From Lysinibacillus sp. FSL W8-0992 (GTDB taxonomy: Bacteria > Bacillota > Bacilli > Bacillales_A > Planococcaceae): DNA of 64,000 nt. The DNA lies in contig NZ_JBBOZQ010000001.1 of assembly GCF_038008685.1 (NCBI RefSeq), forward strand, positions 310,001-374,000, given 5' to 3'. Positions 9,153 to 18,527 of the stretch are shown piece by piece; position 1 is the stretch's first letter, and the number at the start of each line of letters is the position of its first letter. Under the pieces are notes generated by a model. It was not told where the DNA came from and did no database searches. It saw only the letters and a program-made list of their open reading frames with translations. The translations under genes and the position numbers were made by a program.

Positions 9153-9516
9153 ATACAAAGATTCCTTTCTCCGAAATTCAAATCCACTTAATGCGCTCCT
9201 TCTGGAAGAACATTCTACTTTATTATAAATATCTTACTGTGGCATTTAAATAAAGGTTGGTAAAATATTTCCTATACGGAGGTCAGCTCAGACTGTAGAT
9301 GGCTACTGCCGTTGATTTCTATAACGAACCGTAGATTTTTTTCTTACTAATACATAATATTGTGTGAAAATTGAGAATTGTGTGAGTGCCTGGCACCTAA
9401 AAATAAAAAAATGACAAAAGGCATTGTCAAGAAATAATCTTGACGCCTTTTGTCGAGCATCTCAGCTAAACTAATTAATTGGTTAGCTTAACATTAAAAA
9501 ATATAATACCTCTCTT
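9153..9516. other. intergenic region with one TGCCTGGCA repeat and an operon terminator
   Basis: Contains a single GAGTGCCTGGCACC element at 9384-9397 (see the repeat family) and the terminator at 9404-9454. I see no gene in the rest, which holds the promoter region of the WYL regulator. Confidence 0.6.
9404..9454 (-). terminator. terminator of the lysine-catabolism-like operon
   Basis: GACAAAAGGC and GTCAAG pair with GCCTTTTGTC and CTTGAC around a three-base bulge. On the minus strand a T-rich tract (TTTTTTTATTTTT) follows. Confidence 0.8.
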
Positions 9517-10719
9517 TTACTCATCAAATGGCCATTTAGGTAACATTTTGGCTAACGGCTTATCGTTTCGTCGACCAAGTACATAATCGGCTTGCATAAT
9601 GGTATGAATTTCTCGTGTACCTTCATAAATTACTGGCGCTTTAGAGTTACGAAGATAACGCGCAACAGGATAGTCATCTGAATAGCCGTACGCACCATGA
9701 ATTTGCAGCGCGTCATCTGCTGCCTTATTGGCAAAATCACAAGCCTGCCACTTTGCCAACGAAGTTTCCCTTGTGTTGCGAATTCCATTATTTTTCAACT
9801 CACCAACTCGATAAACAAGTAGACGACTCATTTGATAGCCTGCTTCCATTTTGGCAATCATTTGGCCGACAAGTTGATGCTCACCGATTGGCTTGCCAAA
9901 TGTCTCACGCTCATGACAATATTTCACACTTGCCTCAATACACGCTTGAATAAGACCAACTGCACCCGCTGCTACTGTAAAGCGGCCATTATCCAATGCA
10001 GACATGGCAATTTTGAAGCCTTCTCCCTCTTCACCTAAACGATTTTCAACCGGAATGCGCAAGTCCTCGAAAAAAAGTTCTCCTGTATTGCCTGCACGAA
10101 TTCCATACTTCCCTTTAATCGCCTTGGATGAAAAGCCATCCATTGAGCGTTCAACAATAAAGGCACTGATACCATGATGTTTTTTCGATTTGTCTGTATA
10201 GGCAAAAACAATAAAGTGATCAGCTATATCACATAAAGAAATCCACGTTTTTTGCCCATTTAACACATAACAATCACCATCTCGGACTGCAGTGGTAGTC
10301 ATTGCCGCTACATCAGAACCTGCACCAGGCTCAGTCAACCCAAATGCCCCAATACGTTCACCTTTCGCCTGTGGCACAAGGTATTGCTGTTTTTGCGCTT
10401 CAGTGCCCCATTGCATTAACGTCATACTATTTAAACCTATATGGACGGATACAGCCGTTCGAAAAGCTGTATCCCCTCGTTCAAGTTCCTCACAAACGAT
10501 AGCAAGTGCATTATAATCCATGCCACTGCCACCGTACTTTTCAGGTACGCATACACCCATAAATCCGAGCTCAGCAAGCTTTGACCATATGCTTGCATCA
10601 AAGCTCCCCTCTGCATCCCACTTTGCAATATGTGGCATTATTTCATCATCAACAAACTGGCGTACAGTTTTTCTTAGTATTTCCTGCTCTGTTGTAAATT
10701 CGAAATTCAAGGCCTTCAC
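9517..10719 (-). CDS. acyl-CoA dehydrogenase (short-chain/glutaryl-CoA-type) in a lysine-degradation-like operon
   Basis: A 400-residue flavin-dependent acyl-CoA dehydrogenase. FGLTEPGAGSDVAAM (FAD/substrate loop) and CHERETFGKPI are visible. The glutamate in VIYEGTREIHT (about residue 366) occupies the usual catalytic-base position. It is the last gene of an operon with a lysine-dehydrogenase-like enzyme and an aldehyde dehydrogenase, which makes glutaryl-CoA dehydrogenase an attractive but unproven assignment. The stop of the upstream gene abuts the GTG start used here. The Shine-Dalgarno is weak; a TTG three codons further in has better spacing to TAGGTG, so the first three residues are uncertain. 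Confidence 0.85.
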   Translation of the reverse strand: MKALNFEFTTEQEILRKTVRQFVDDEIMPHIAKWDAEGSFDASIWSKLAELGFMGVCVPEKYGGSGMDYNALAIVCEELERGDTAFRTAVSVHIGLNSMTLMQWGTEAQKQQYLVPQAKGERIGAFGLTEPGAGSDVAAMTTTAVRDGDCYVLNGQKTWISLCDIADHFIVFAYTDKSKKHHGISAFIVERSMDGFSSKAIKGKYGIRAGNTGELFFEDLRIPVENRLGEEGEGFKIAMSALDNGRFTVAAGAVGLIQACIEASVKYCHERETFGKPIGEHQLVGQMIAKMEAGYQMSRLLVYRVGELKNNGIRNTRETSLAKWQACDFANKAADDALQIHGAYGYSDDYPVARYLRNSKAPVIYEGTREIHTIMQADYVLGRRNDKPLAKMLPKWPFDE

Positions 10720-11892
10720 CTACCATTTCACAATCATTGCAGACTTATGAGATGTTTCCTTAATGACAACACCACGTTTTGCCATTTCTTTAATATACGG
10801 CTCACCTGGTACAATCGTTTCTGGAGCAAATACTCCACGTTCTGTAATAAGCCCATCGCCAATCATTTGTGCTACTACAGAAATTGTATTCGCTGTAGCA
10901 CGAGCCATCGCTGTCTCATTAATTGTCATATCTTTACGTACAACCATTTCGTACTCATATGTGACTTGCTGTTGCGCCTTTTCACCTGCTACTATTACAC
11001 GTAATAGCACCGCATCAGGCTTCGTTCCTAGTTCAAGTTTTTTCTTCAGTGCTTCCCTGACAACCGCTCTTACAGGCACTTCTTGATTTTCCAGCTCTAC
11101 ATTATTACTAGCATCTAAAAATCCTAAGTCTGCTAATAATTTAAATTTCTCTGCATGCCCCTTATAACGAATCGTTTTATATTCTAATGTGTGGACATTT
11201 GGGAATGTCTTATAAAGAGTGGAAATACCACCCGATGTATAAAATGCCTCAAGCACACCAAAACCATCGAAATATATAGGTTCAATTCCTGATAATGATG
11301 GAACTTCTTCAAGCTTGCCTTTTTGAATCATTTTAGAAGGCTGTGTATAGTGGTCAAATACACCATCAAGAGAAAAGACACGCGTATAGTGCAAAGGTGG
11401 CTTCGGCTCTGTAGGAATGCCTCCTACATATAGTTTAATAGATTCTACTTCATCTAGTTTTGTTGCGCCATAGCCTGCTAATATGTTCACCATACCTGGT
11501 GCTACACCTAAATCAGGAATGATTGTCACACCTTTTGCCTTTGCTTCTTCATGTAATGCCAAAATCTTGTCAGTTACACCACCGATATGTCCTCCTAAAT
11601 CTACGGAATGAACACCTGCCTCTATCGCAGCCCTTGCCACACGTTCATTGAACGAATAGAACAGTGCATTCACAACAACATTACCTTTTGCAATAACAGA
11701 TGTTAATGAGTCATCACTTTCCGCATGCAGCTCTACTACTTCAACTTTATCTGTATTTAATGTATCTACAAATTTTTGAGCTGTATTTACGTCGATATCT
11801 CCTAAAATAACACGTTCAACATTGTTATTTTTTATTAAATCACGAGCTACTTCTTTCCCCATCAATCCTGCACCTAATACAACAACTTTCAT
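10720..11892 (-). CDS. saccharopine dehydrogenase-family protein, probable L-lysine 6-dehydrogenase
   Basis: A 390-residue NAD(P)-binding enzyme starting MKVVVLGAGLMGKEVARDL, a Rossmann GxGxxG. The rest follows the saccharopine dehydrogenase/reductase fold: VDLGGHIGG and PDLGVAPGMVNILAGYGA. Free-standing proteins of this size include lysine 6-dehydrogenase of Geobacillus, which oxidises the epsilon-amino group of lysine to give aminoadipate semialdehyde. Its place between an aldehyde dehydrogenase and an acyl-CoA dehydrogenase supports lysine breakdown. The longest frame begins at an ATG touching AAAGGGG; the third or fourth codon (11895 or 11892) is better spaced. Saccharopine reductase remains an alternative. 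Confidence 0.8.
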   Translation of the reverse strand: MKVVVLGAGLMGKEVARDLIKNNNVERVILGDIDVNTAQKFVDTLNTDKVEVVELHAESDDSLTSVIAKGNVVVNALFYSFNERVARAAIEAGVHSVDLGGHIGGVTDKILALHEEAKAKGVTIIPDLGVAPGMVNILAGYGATKLDEVESIKLYVGGIPTEPKPPLHYTRVFSLDGVFDHYTQPSKMIQKGKLEEVPSLSGIEPIYFDGFGVLEAFYTSGGISTLYKTFPNVHTLEYKTIRYKGHAEKFKLLADLGFLDASNNVELENQEVPVRAVVREALKKKLELGTKPDAVLLRVIVAGEKAQQQVTYEYEMVVRKDMTINETAMARATANTISVVAQMIGDGLITERGVFAPETIVPGEPYIKEMAKRGVVIKETSHKSAMIVKW

Positions 11893-11918
11893 CATGAACA
11901 TCCCCTTTCATTGATCTG

Positions 11919-13397
11919 TTACTTTGTATCGATTTGTGCTCTTTGTAATTTGCCGCTGTAGTCAACGTATATGCTCTTCCATTCTGTGTAGACATCCAAT
12001 GCTGCTACACCAGAATCTCGATGTCCATTTCCAGTTCCTTTCGTTCCCCCGAAAGGCAAATGGATTTCAGCACCTGTCGTACCTGCATTGATATAAACAA
12101 TACCTGTATCTAAGTCTCGTTGAGCGCGGAAAATCGTATTAACATTTTGTGAGAAGATAGAGCTTGATAAGCCAAATTTCACACCATTATTGACTTCAAT
12201 TGCTTCATCTAAGTTGGCAACTTCAATAAGAGAGACGACCGGTCCAAAAATTTCTTCCTGTGCAATAATCATATGAGGCTTGACATTGGTAAACAATGTT
12301 GGCTCATAGTAAAACCCTTTATCATAAGGAGCCTCGTTTAAAATTTTGCCTCCTGTTAATAAGGTTGCACCTTCCTGTTTACCAATCTGTACATAATGAT
12401 TAATTTTTTCCAATGCCGCTCTATTAATCACCGGACCAATTTTCACACTTTCATCTAAACCGTCTCCAATTGTTAAAAACTGCATTGCTTCTAATAGACG
12501 GTTTTCTAATTCTTCTCTTACATCTTTATGCACAATCACACGACTACATGCTGTACATCGTTGACCTGCTGTACCAAATGCACTCCATAATATCGCTTCT
12601 GTAGCAAGCTGTAAGTCTGCATCGTCCATGACAATTACAGCATTTTTTCCACCCATCTCTAGTGACACTTTCTTTAAATGCTTCCCACCAAGTTCCGCCA
12701 CCTTACTTCCCGTTGTGGTAGAGCCTGTAAACGAAATCACTTTTACATCTGGATGCTCAATCAATGCTGTCCCTACAGTTGGCCCTGTACCAAAAATAAT
12801 ATTTGCTACCCCTTCCGGTAAGCCCACTTCCTCAAAAATTTTCCCCATTTCATACGCCATCATTGGTGTTTCATTAGATGGCTTCCAAATGAATGTATTG
12901 CCCGCGACAAGGGCAGGGAAAGATTTCCACGTAGCGATAGCAACAGGGAAGTTCCACGGTGTTATTAGGCCAACTACACCTATTGGTGCTCGCACACTCA
13001 TGGCGAATTTATTAGCAAGCTCAGACGGTGTTGTCTCCCCAAACAACCTTCGCCCTTCCCCTGCCATATAATAAGCCATATCAATTCCTTCCTGTACTTC
13101 CCCTCTTGCTTCTTCAATCACTTTACCCATTTCTTTTGTTAAAACGGTCGCCAAATATTCTTTCTTTTCTTTCATCCGTTGACCGATGGCATATAAATAA
13201 TCTGCACGCTTTGGTGCTGGCACAAGTGCCCATTGTTTTTGTGCAGCCTTCGCTACAGCTACCGCTTCCATCACTTCATTTGCGGTTGAAAGCGGTATTG
13301 TTGCTAAGTGCTCTCCGTTTGCAGGATTTGTCACTGCTATACTTTGTAAATGCGAATGTGTAACCCATTTACCACCGATATAGTTTTTAATTTCCAT
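11919..13397 (-). CDS. NAD(P)-dependent aldehyde dehydrogenase, likely aminoadipate-semialdehyde dehydrogenase
   Basis: A 492-residue member of the aldehyde dehydrogenase superfamily. GLITPWNFPVAIATWK, FTGSTTTGSKVAE, LEMGGKNAVIV (general-base Glu) and GTAGQRCTACSR (nucleophile Cys about residue 281) are intact, as is EEIFGPVV. As first gene of the operon it would oxidise the semialdehyde made by the lysine dehydrogenase-like enzyme to alpha-aminoadipate; this substrate is inferred from context. CAGGGGG is eight bases before the ATG at 13397; the longer frame starts at a GTG overlapping that element and is rejected. A 26-bp gap separates it from the next gene. Confidence 0.87.
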   Translation of the reverse strand: MEIKNYIGGKWVTHSHLQSIAVTNPANGEHLATIPLSTANEVMEAVAVAKAAQKQWALVPAPKRADYLYAIGQRMKEKKEYLATVLTKEMGKVIEEARGEVQEGIDMAYYMAGEGRRLFGETTPSELANKFAMSVRAPIGVVGLITPWNFPVAIATWKSFPALVAGNTFIWKPSNETPMMAYEMGKIFEEVGLPEGVANIIFGTGPTVGTALIEHPDVKVISFTGSTTTGSKVAELGGKHLKKVSLEMGGKNAVIVMDDADLQLATEAILWSAFGTAGQRCTACSRVIVHKDVREELENRLLEAMQFLTIGDGLDESVKIGPVINRAALEKINHYVQIGKQEGATLLTGGKILNEAPYDKGFYYEPTLFTNVKPHMIIAQEEIFGPVVSLIEVANLDEAIEVNNGVKFGLSSSIFSQNVNTIFRAQRDLDTGIVYINAGTTGAEIHLPFGGTKGTGNGHRDSGVAALDVYTEWKSIYVDYSGKLQRAQIDTK

Positions 13398-13496
13398 TAC
13401 AAACACCCCCTGATAAATCTATGATGCTTTGGTTCCACGTACCTTTTGCTTTCGCTACAGAAAATATCTGCCGCTATTGCTTCCTATGTGCACTAC

Positions 13497-13525
13497 ATAA
13501 CATATATGCAGTTACAAAGTGTCAA
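13497..13525 (-). promoter_or_regulatory. sigma-A-type promoter of the lysine-catabolism-like operon
   Basis: On the minus strand TTGACA, 17 bases, TGTTAT (four of six at -10). It would give a 5' leader of about 90 bases before the aldehyde dehydrogenase start. Confidence 0.55.
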
Positions 13526-13538
13526 AATTCCGAATTTT
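13524..13538. promoter_or_regulatory. palindrome overlapping the -35 box, candidate operator
   Basis: AAAATTC C GAATTTT is a perfect 7+1+7 palindrome touching the TTGACA of the operon promoter. It is placed to act as a regulator site. It does not match the CodY consensus well. Confidence 0.35.
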
Positions 13539-13834
13539 CATTTTAAAGTAACCCCATGATTCTTAAATCTAATCACGAAGCAACGTTGGTGAAAAATATC
13601 GGTGACAATTGCCAAAGGCTTTATCTTTGTCCAGCAATTTCAAATAGATAGTGCATACTTTCATCACTATATAGAAACAACTGATGCAAAGATAAATAAT
13701 ACACATTCTAGTTTTTTATATTCGACATTTTCTAGCTTATTCCCTTTTTTTCTAAAATTATTAATTATGTACTGAAACTATCCTGTCTAATAATCGTATA
13801 CAATAACAATAAATGATATTGGAGGAATTACATT

Positions 13835-14635
13835 ATGAATAACCATGAAATCGACTACAAAATATTTGGTGATGACATGCAATATGTGCAAGTTGAGCTA
13901 GATCCGCAAGAAACGGTAGTAGCAGAAGCAGGAGCCTTAATGATGATGGATGATGCTATTCAGATGGAAACAATTTTTGGTGATGGCTCAAGAGGTAGTT
14001 CACAAAGCGGTTTTATGGGGAAATTACTTGGAGCAGGTAAACGTCTTGTGACAGGTGAAAGCTTATTCATGACTACATTTACGAACGCTGGTTCAGGTAA
14101 ACGTCATGTCTATTTCGCATCGCCATATCCTGGGAAAATTATCCCTATGGATTTAAGTCAACTAAAAGGGAAAATTGTTTGTCAAAAGGATGCTTTTTTG
14201 GCGGCTGCTAAAGGCGTTTCAGTTGGTGTTGAATTCCAGAAAAAAATTGGCGTAGGGTTCTTCGGTGGTGAAGGCTTCATTATGCAAAAACTTGAAGGCG
14301 ACGGTATGGCTTTCGTACATGCAGGTGGTGCAATTCATCAAAAAACTTTACAGCCTGGCGAAGTATTGCGTGTTGATACAGGTTGTTTAGTAGCGATGAC
14401 TTCTGACGTTGATTACAATATCGAAATGGTTGGCGGCGTAAAAACTGCGCTATTTGGTGGTGAAGGAATTTTCTTCGCAACATTACGCGGTCCAGGTACT
14501 GTTTGGGTTCAATCATTACCGTTTAGCCGTTTAGCAAGTCGCGTCTTTGCAGCTGCTCCGATTTCACAAGGCGGTGGCGGCCAGTCAGCAGGTGAAGGTG
14601 GTATCGGTGGACTATTCGATATGTTCAATAAGTAA
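13835..14635 (+). CDS. AIM24/TIGR00266 family protein
   Basis: A 266-residue glycine-rich protein of the AIM24 (TIGR00266) family, with the beta-rich signatures [39 protein letters not shown] and [11 protein letters not shown]. The C-terminus is a glycine-rich tail ([15 protein letters not shown]). No signal or membrane segment is present. The mitochondrial namesake affects inner-membrane organisation; bacterial function is unknown. TTGGAGG lies well placed before the ATG. The gene stands alone between divergent and convergent neighbours, with a long hairpin at 14760-14802. Confidence 0.85.
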   Translation: MNNHEIDYKIFGDDMQYVQVELDPQETVVAEAGALMMMDDAIQMETIFGDGSRGSSQSGFMGKLLGAGKRLVTGESLFMTTFTNAGSGKRHVYFASPYPGKIIPMDLSQLKGKIVCQKDAFLAAAKGVSVGVEFQKKIGVGFFGGEGFIMQKLEGDGMAFVHAGGAIHQKTLQPGEVLRVDTGCLVAMTSDVDYNIEMVGGVKTALFGGEGIFFATLRGPGTVWVQSLPFSRLASRVFAAAPISQGGGGQSAGEGGIGGLFDMFNK

Positions 14636-14759
14636 CTAGAGCGTAGTCACAAAAAATAGGAAAATAGCTAGCTAAACAGGACTCATGCATCCTATAGTTG
14701 CAGTCTATGTTCTGTTTCGTTTCACTTAGCATGGTTATTCAAAATGTAATAGATTACTT

Positions 14760-14802
14760 TATAGGGTTGCTTGTTCTTTTGGAAGAATCAAGCAACCCTA
14801 TA
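14760..14802 (+). terminator. long hairpin, probable terminator of the AIM24 gene
   Basis: TATAGGGTTGCTTG pairs with CAAGCAACCCTATA, and TTCTT/AAGAA extends the stem. The T-run is weak, so termination strength is uncertain. Confidence 0.55.
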
Positions 14803-14835
14803 CTTATATTTAATGATGCTTTTTCAAAATTGTTT

Positions 14836-14994
14836 GAGTGCCTGGCACTTTGATTATTTACTTTCCACGATCAACTGTACGCCGCAACCCTTGCTGTCGC
14901 GCGGTCTGTAGCGTCTTCCGCTGCGTGGATTTTTAGCCTTTGCTAACATGGAAATTGTTTGAGTGCCTGGCACTTATTCCGAGTGCCTGGCACC
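14836..14994. repeat. composite repeat: TGCCTGGCA elements flanking a fragment of the GC-rich repeat
   Basis: GAGTGCCTGGCAC(T/C) occurs at 14836-14849, 14961-14974 and 14981-14994. Between the first and second lies about 60 bp resembling the GC-rich repeat (GCCGCAACC, GCTGTCGCGC, GCGTCTTCCGC, TTTGCTAACATGG). The same nesting occurs at 59075-59212. Confidence 0.65.
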
Positions 14995-15006
14995 CATGTT
15001 GTTTGT

Positions 15007-16785
15007 CTATTCTATTTCTTTCGTTTCTTCTCTTAACCATGCACTCTCTTCTTCAGTTAAATAAGGCGCTAGCTTTGTGTAAACCTCTTGATGATAATTG
15101 TTTAACCATTGCTTTTCACTCTCTGTTAACATATCTTTATTAATACCCGCTAAATCAATAGGGCAATACGTAACTGCTTCAAACTTCATAAATTGACCAA
15201 ATTCTGTTTTCTCGTCTTCAACTACTAACATCATATTTTCAATTCTAATTCCATATTTACCTTCAAGATATATTCCCGGTTCATTCGTAACAATCATGCC
15301 TTTTTCTAATGTAACATGATTAGTACTGCGAATGCTTTGTGGCCCTTCATGAACATTCAGGAAAAATCCTACCCCATGCCCTGTCCCACACTTATAATCC
15401 AAACCATACTGCCAAATTGGTTGTCTTGCTAAAACATCTAAGTTAGAGCCTGTTGCTCCGTATAAATATTTTACTGAGCTTAATGCTATAAAGCCTTTTA
15501 ACACTAAAGTAAAATCTCTTTTTTGTTCTTCAGTAAGTTTTCCTAAAACGATCGTTCGTGTAATATCTGTTGTTCCATCGTAATACTGTCCGCCTGAATC
15601 AATTAAAAATAGTCCTTCGTTGTTCAAAGTATGTTGCGATTCTTGATTAGCTTTATAATGCATCATCGCTGCATGTTCTTTATAACCTGCAATCGTATCA
15701 AAGCTAGGTCCAACAAAACCTTCTTGTTCACTTCTGAAATTTTCTAATTTTTCTTCTGCCGTAATCTCTGTAATTTCTTCTTTATCTACAAAGTGTTTTA
15801 GCCACTTTATAAATTTCACCATAGCTAAACCATCTTTTATTTCACACCATTTTAAATTTTTTATCTCGACGTCATTTTTAATCGCTTTTAAATTCGTCGT
15901 AATGTTAGGACTTTCGATTTTCTTTGTTTGTTCATTAATGGCATTTAATAATCTGATACTTGTTTTATTTGTATCTAAAATCACGACATCTTCGTGTGAA
16001 AGATTTTCCAAGAATGTTTGTATTTCATCATTCTCTCTTACTTCAATTCCTTCTGCCTCTAGTTCCGATTTAACCAAAGCTGGAACCTTGCACGAATTAA
16101 TAAATAAATAACATTTATGTTCCGCTACGATTACATTGGCTATGGCAACTGGATTGTTAGGCACATCGTTACCTCTTATATTTAAAAGCCACGCAATATC
16201 ATCAAGGGAAGTTAAAATATAATAATTTGCCCCTTTATTTTTCATTTCTGCTCTTACTTCATTTAATTTCTCTACTCGAGATTTCCCTGCATAGTTTACG
16301 TCATGCGTAAAAATTGAACCTTTAGGAATCTCCGGTCTGTCTTCCCACAGATCACCAATAAAATCTTGATCCATTTTTAATTCGATACCTTTTGCTTTTA
16401 AATCTTCTTCCATCTTTTTAACCATATCTATTGAAAAAACATTTCCATCAAAGCCAACAACGCTTCCTTCATTCAGAACATCTGCTAGCCATTCTGAATA
16501 AAATGGTACCCCTGGATCTACCATTCTAAATAATCTAATTCCCGAGTTCTCAAGCTGCTTTTCAGCTTGAATATAGTATCTGCCATCCGTCCATAATCCA
16601 GCATCATTTAACGTAATCACTACAGTACCTGCAGACCCTGTAAATCCTGATATCCATTCTCTACATTTCCAATGTTCTGCTATATATTCACTCTGATGTG
16701 CATCAAAACTTGGAATTATATAAGCATCCATTTGATTTTCTTGCATTAGCTCTCTTAGCTTTTCGATTCTATTTTTAATATTCAT
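15007..16785 (-). CDS. Xaa-Pro aminopeptidase (M24B, long form)
   Basis: A 592-residue aminopeptidase P of the long, eukaryote-like type, with two creatinase-type N-terminal domains and a C-terminal pita-bread M24 domain (about 300-540). Dinuclear metal ligands are visible: SGGQYYDGTTDITRT (two Asp), GTGHGVGFFLNVHEGP (His), TNEPGIY and FEAVTYCP (two Glu). It would remove N-terminal residues preceding proline in the cytoplasm. TGGAGG is eight bases before the ATG at 16785; the longer frame to 16836 has no ribosome site. The start overlaps the end of the EutH gene by 11 bases, implying coupled translation. Confidence 0.88.
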   Translation of the reverse strand: MNIKNRIEKLRELMQENQMDAYIIPSFDAHQSEYIAEHWKCREWISGFTGSAGTVVITLNDAGLWTDGRYYIQAEKQLENSGIRLFRMVDPGVPFYSEWLADVLNEGSVVGFDGNVFSIDMVKKMEEDLKAKGIELKMDQDFIGDLWEDRPEIPKGSIFTHDVNYAGKSRVEKLNEVRAEMKNKGANYYILTSLDDIAWLLNIRGNDVPNNPVAIANVIVAEHKCYLFINSCKVPALVKSELEAEGIEVRENDEIQTFLENLSHEDVVILDTNKTSIRLLNAINEQTKKIESPNITTNLKAIKNDVEIKNLKWCEIKDGLAMVKFIKWLKHFVDKEEITEITAEEKLENFRSEQEGFVGPSFDTIAGYKEHAAMMHYKANQESQHTLNNEGLFLIDSGGQYYDGTTDITRTIVLGKLTEEQKRDFTLVLKGFIALSSVKYLYGATGSNLDVLARQPIWQYGLDYKCGTGHGVGFFLNVHEGPQSIRSTNHVTLEKGMIVTNEPGIYLEGKYGIRIENMMLVVEDEKTEFGQFMKFEAVTYCPIDLAGINKDMLTESEKQWLNNYHQEVYTKLAPYLTEEESAWLREETKEIE

Positions 16786-17890
16786 TACTAATACCTCCAT
16801 TATTCTTAAGACTAAATTTTTTATTTTCTCGATCATACAGCCATAAGGCTAGTACTATACTTAATAAGCCTGCAGTAAGCTTCGAAACTATAAACGCTCC
16901 TAACATTTCTGGGGCTACTTCTGACACATATCCAAATTGGCCACCAAATACAAACGCTCCACTTACTCCAAAGGCAGTACATACTACTTTTCCTTTAGGA
17001 TTCATATCCTTGTATGTGCCAAATATTAATAAATTGCTAGCTAAATTTCCGATAATGCCTGCTACCGCCGCAGAATTAATACCAAATTTCTTCCCTATTT
17101 TTTTAAACCTATTTTTAAAAATTAGACTAATCAGTTCTAGCATAGGATATGCACCAGCTAAAATAAATGCAATTTTTCCTACTATTACCATAGATTCAGA
17201 TAGAGGTGCTAATCCTGAAACGAGCTTAACACCAAATATTACATCTACACCTTGTAAAAGTAATCCTACAGCACTTAGACTCATTATAAGCTTGCCAAAT
17301 ACATTAAAAACTTTTATAAACACATGCGGAGCTTTTAATAATCCAACCCCTAAAATAATGGCAAAAACAAATATAGGTACCAGATTCCATGCTAATAGAT
17401 TAAAATTCATTTTTTGCCATAAGCCTGCTGCAAGGCATCCTATTGGTATTGTAATAATTCCAACCAAAACACCTTTAGAAAAAAATTTTTCATCTTCTTT
17501 CGAAAGCATTCCTAAAGCGACAGGAATTGAAAAACTAATTGTGGCTCCTAAAGTAGAAGCAATGATAATTCCTGAGAATGCTCCCATTTCCTTTGTCATT
17601 GCTAGCTCCTCAGCCATTTGATAGCCCCCCATATCTACAGCTAAAAAAGCTGCAGGAATGATAGAAGGATCTAAATGAAATACTTGACATAGTGGAATAA
17701 TCTTAGCGGATAAAAAATTTGCTAAGATAGGTGCTAAAGAAAGTATTCCTATCATACCAAGCCCTAAAGCCCCCATGGTTTTTATGCCTTCCTCAAATTT
17801 CCGACCCAGTTTTAAATGATTACCGGTAATATAATCAATACCTCCGATTACAAAAAATGAGCCAATTAGGAGCAATACAAATTTATCCAT
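16775..17890 (-). CDS. eutH: EutH-family permease
   Basis: A 371-residue protein with about 10 membrane segments and strong resemblance to the ethanolamine permease EutH (GIDYITGNHLKLGRKFEEGI, AAFLAVDMGGYQMAEELA, GNLASNLLIFGTYKDMNPKG). No other eut gene (ammonia-lyase, shell proteins) is near. Instead it lies between an XRE-cupin regulator and aminopeptidase P, so its substrate may not be ethanolamine. The start is taken at the ATG 17890, eight bases after a weak GAAAGTG; a GTG four codons upstream is the alternative. It ends inside the peptidase gene start. Confidence 0.8.
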   Translation of the reverse strand: MDKFVLLLIGSFFVIGGIDYITGNHLKLGRKFEEGIKTMGALGLGMIGILSLAPILANFLSAKIIPLCQVFHLDPSIIPAAFLAVDMGGYQMAEELAMTKEMGAFSGIIIASTLGATISFSIPVALGMLSKEDEKFFSKGVLVGIITIPIGCLAAGLWQKMNFNLLAWNLVPIFVFAIILGVGLLKAPHVFIKVFNVFGKLIMSLSAVGLLLQGVDVIFGVKLVSGLAPLSESMVIVGKIAFILAGAYPMLELISLIFKNRFKKIGKKFGINSAAVAGIIGNLASNLLIFGTYKDMNPKGKVVCTAFGVSGAFVFGGQFGYVSEVAPEMLGAFIVSKLTAGLLSIVLALWLYDRENKKFSLKNNGGISNEY

Positions 17891-17930
17891 TTTTATTTTC
17901 ACTTTCTATTAACTTTATTTAACGTTTTGA

Positions 17931-18509
17931 CTAATCAGAAGCTATATTATTTAACCCACTATTATAGAAATTAGGCGTATTAACAGCGATGAGCTTAACC
18001 TTTTTGTTAGTATAATTTGCCCAATTGTGAGCAATATTTGAGTCCATATGAATACTATCACCAGGATACACTTCATAGCTCTTGCCATTTATGTAAACCG
18101 TTAATATACCCTCTAAAACATAAATGAACTCTTCTCCCTCATGCTTATAGGATAATATTTCTTCATCTTTCTTTTGAGGTAGTATTTCGATAAGCCTAGG
18201 AACAAGTTGTTTATTTTCCAAATTTGTACTTAAACTATACTTAATAAAGCCACCATCTACGGCGTCTATTATTTCTTGTTCATAACTCCTTAAAACGACA
18301 TCTTTCTTTTTATGTGGATAATCAAAAAAATGTGTTAAATGTACTTCCAAAATATCAGCTAGTTTTTCAAGTGAATCAACTGCTATAGTAGTAAGACCTC
18401 TTTCTAATTGAGATAAAAACCCAACAGAAAGTTCGCTTTTTTCACTTAACTCTTTCAAAGTAATTCCTTTTTCAGTTCTTAATTTCTTGATTTCCATCCC
18501 TATATTCAT
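17931..18509 (-). CDS. XRE-family regulator with C-terminal cupin domain
   Basis: A 192-residue transcriptional regulator. Residues 5-60 form an HTH_3 domain (IKKLRTEKGITLKELSEKSELSVGFLSQLERG read as a helix-turn-helix), and residues 110-180 form a cupin_2 barrel (HEGEEFIYVLEGILTVYINGK, YPGDSIHMDSNIAHNW). Such regulators (PuuR/SinR-cupin type) sense small ligands such as amines. It is the first gene of the operon with EutH and aminopeptidase P and probably controls it. GGAGG is seven bases before the ATG. An inverted-repeat array lies just upstream (18528-18584). Confidence 0.87.
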   Translation of the reverse strand: MNIGMEIKKLRTEKGITLKELSEKSELSVGFLSQLERGLTTIAVDSLEKLADILEVHLTHFFDYPHKKKDVVLRSYEQEIIDAVDGGFIKYSLSTNLENKQLVPRLIEILPQKKDEEILSYKHEGEEFIYVLEGILTVYINGKSYEVYPGDSIHMDSNIAHNWANYTNKKVKLIAVNTPNFYNSGLNNIASD

Positions 18510-18527
18510 TCCTTCACCTCCTCAAAA

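Noticed and set aside
17010-17621. 203-codon plus-strand frame opposite eutH
   Set aside because: Antisense shadow of a membrane protein gene; no start signals.
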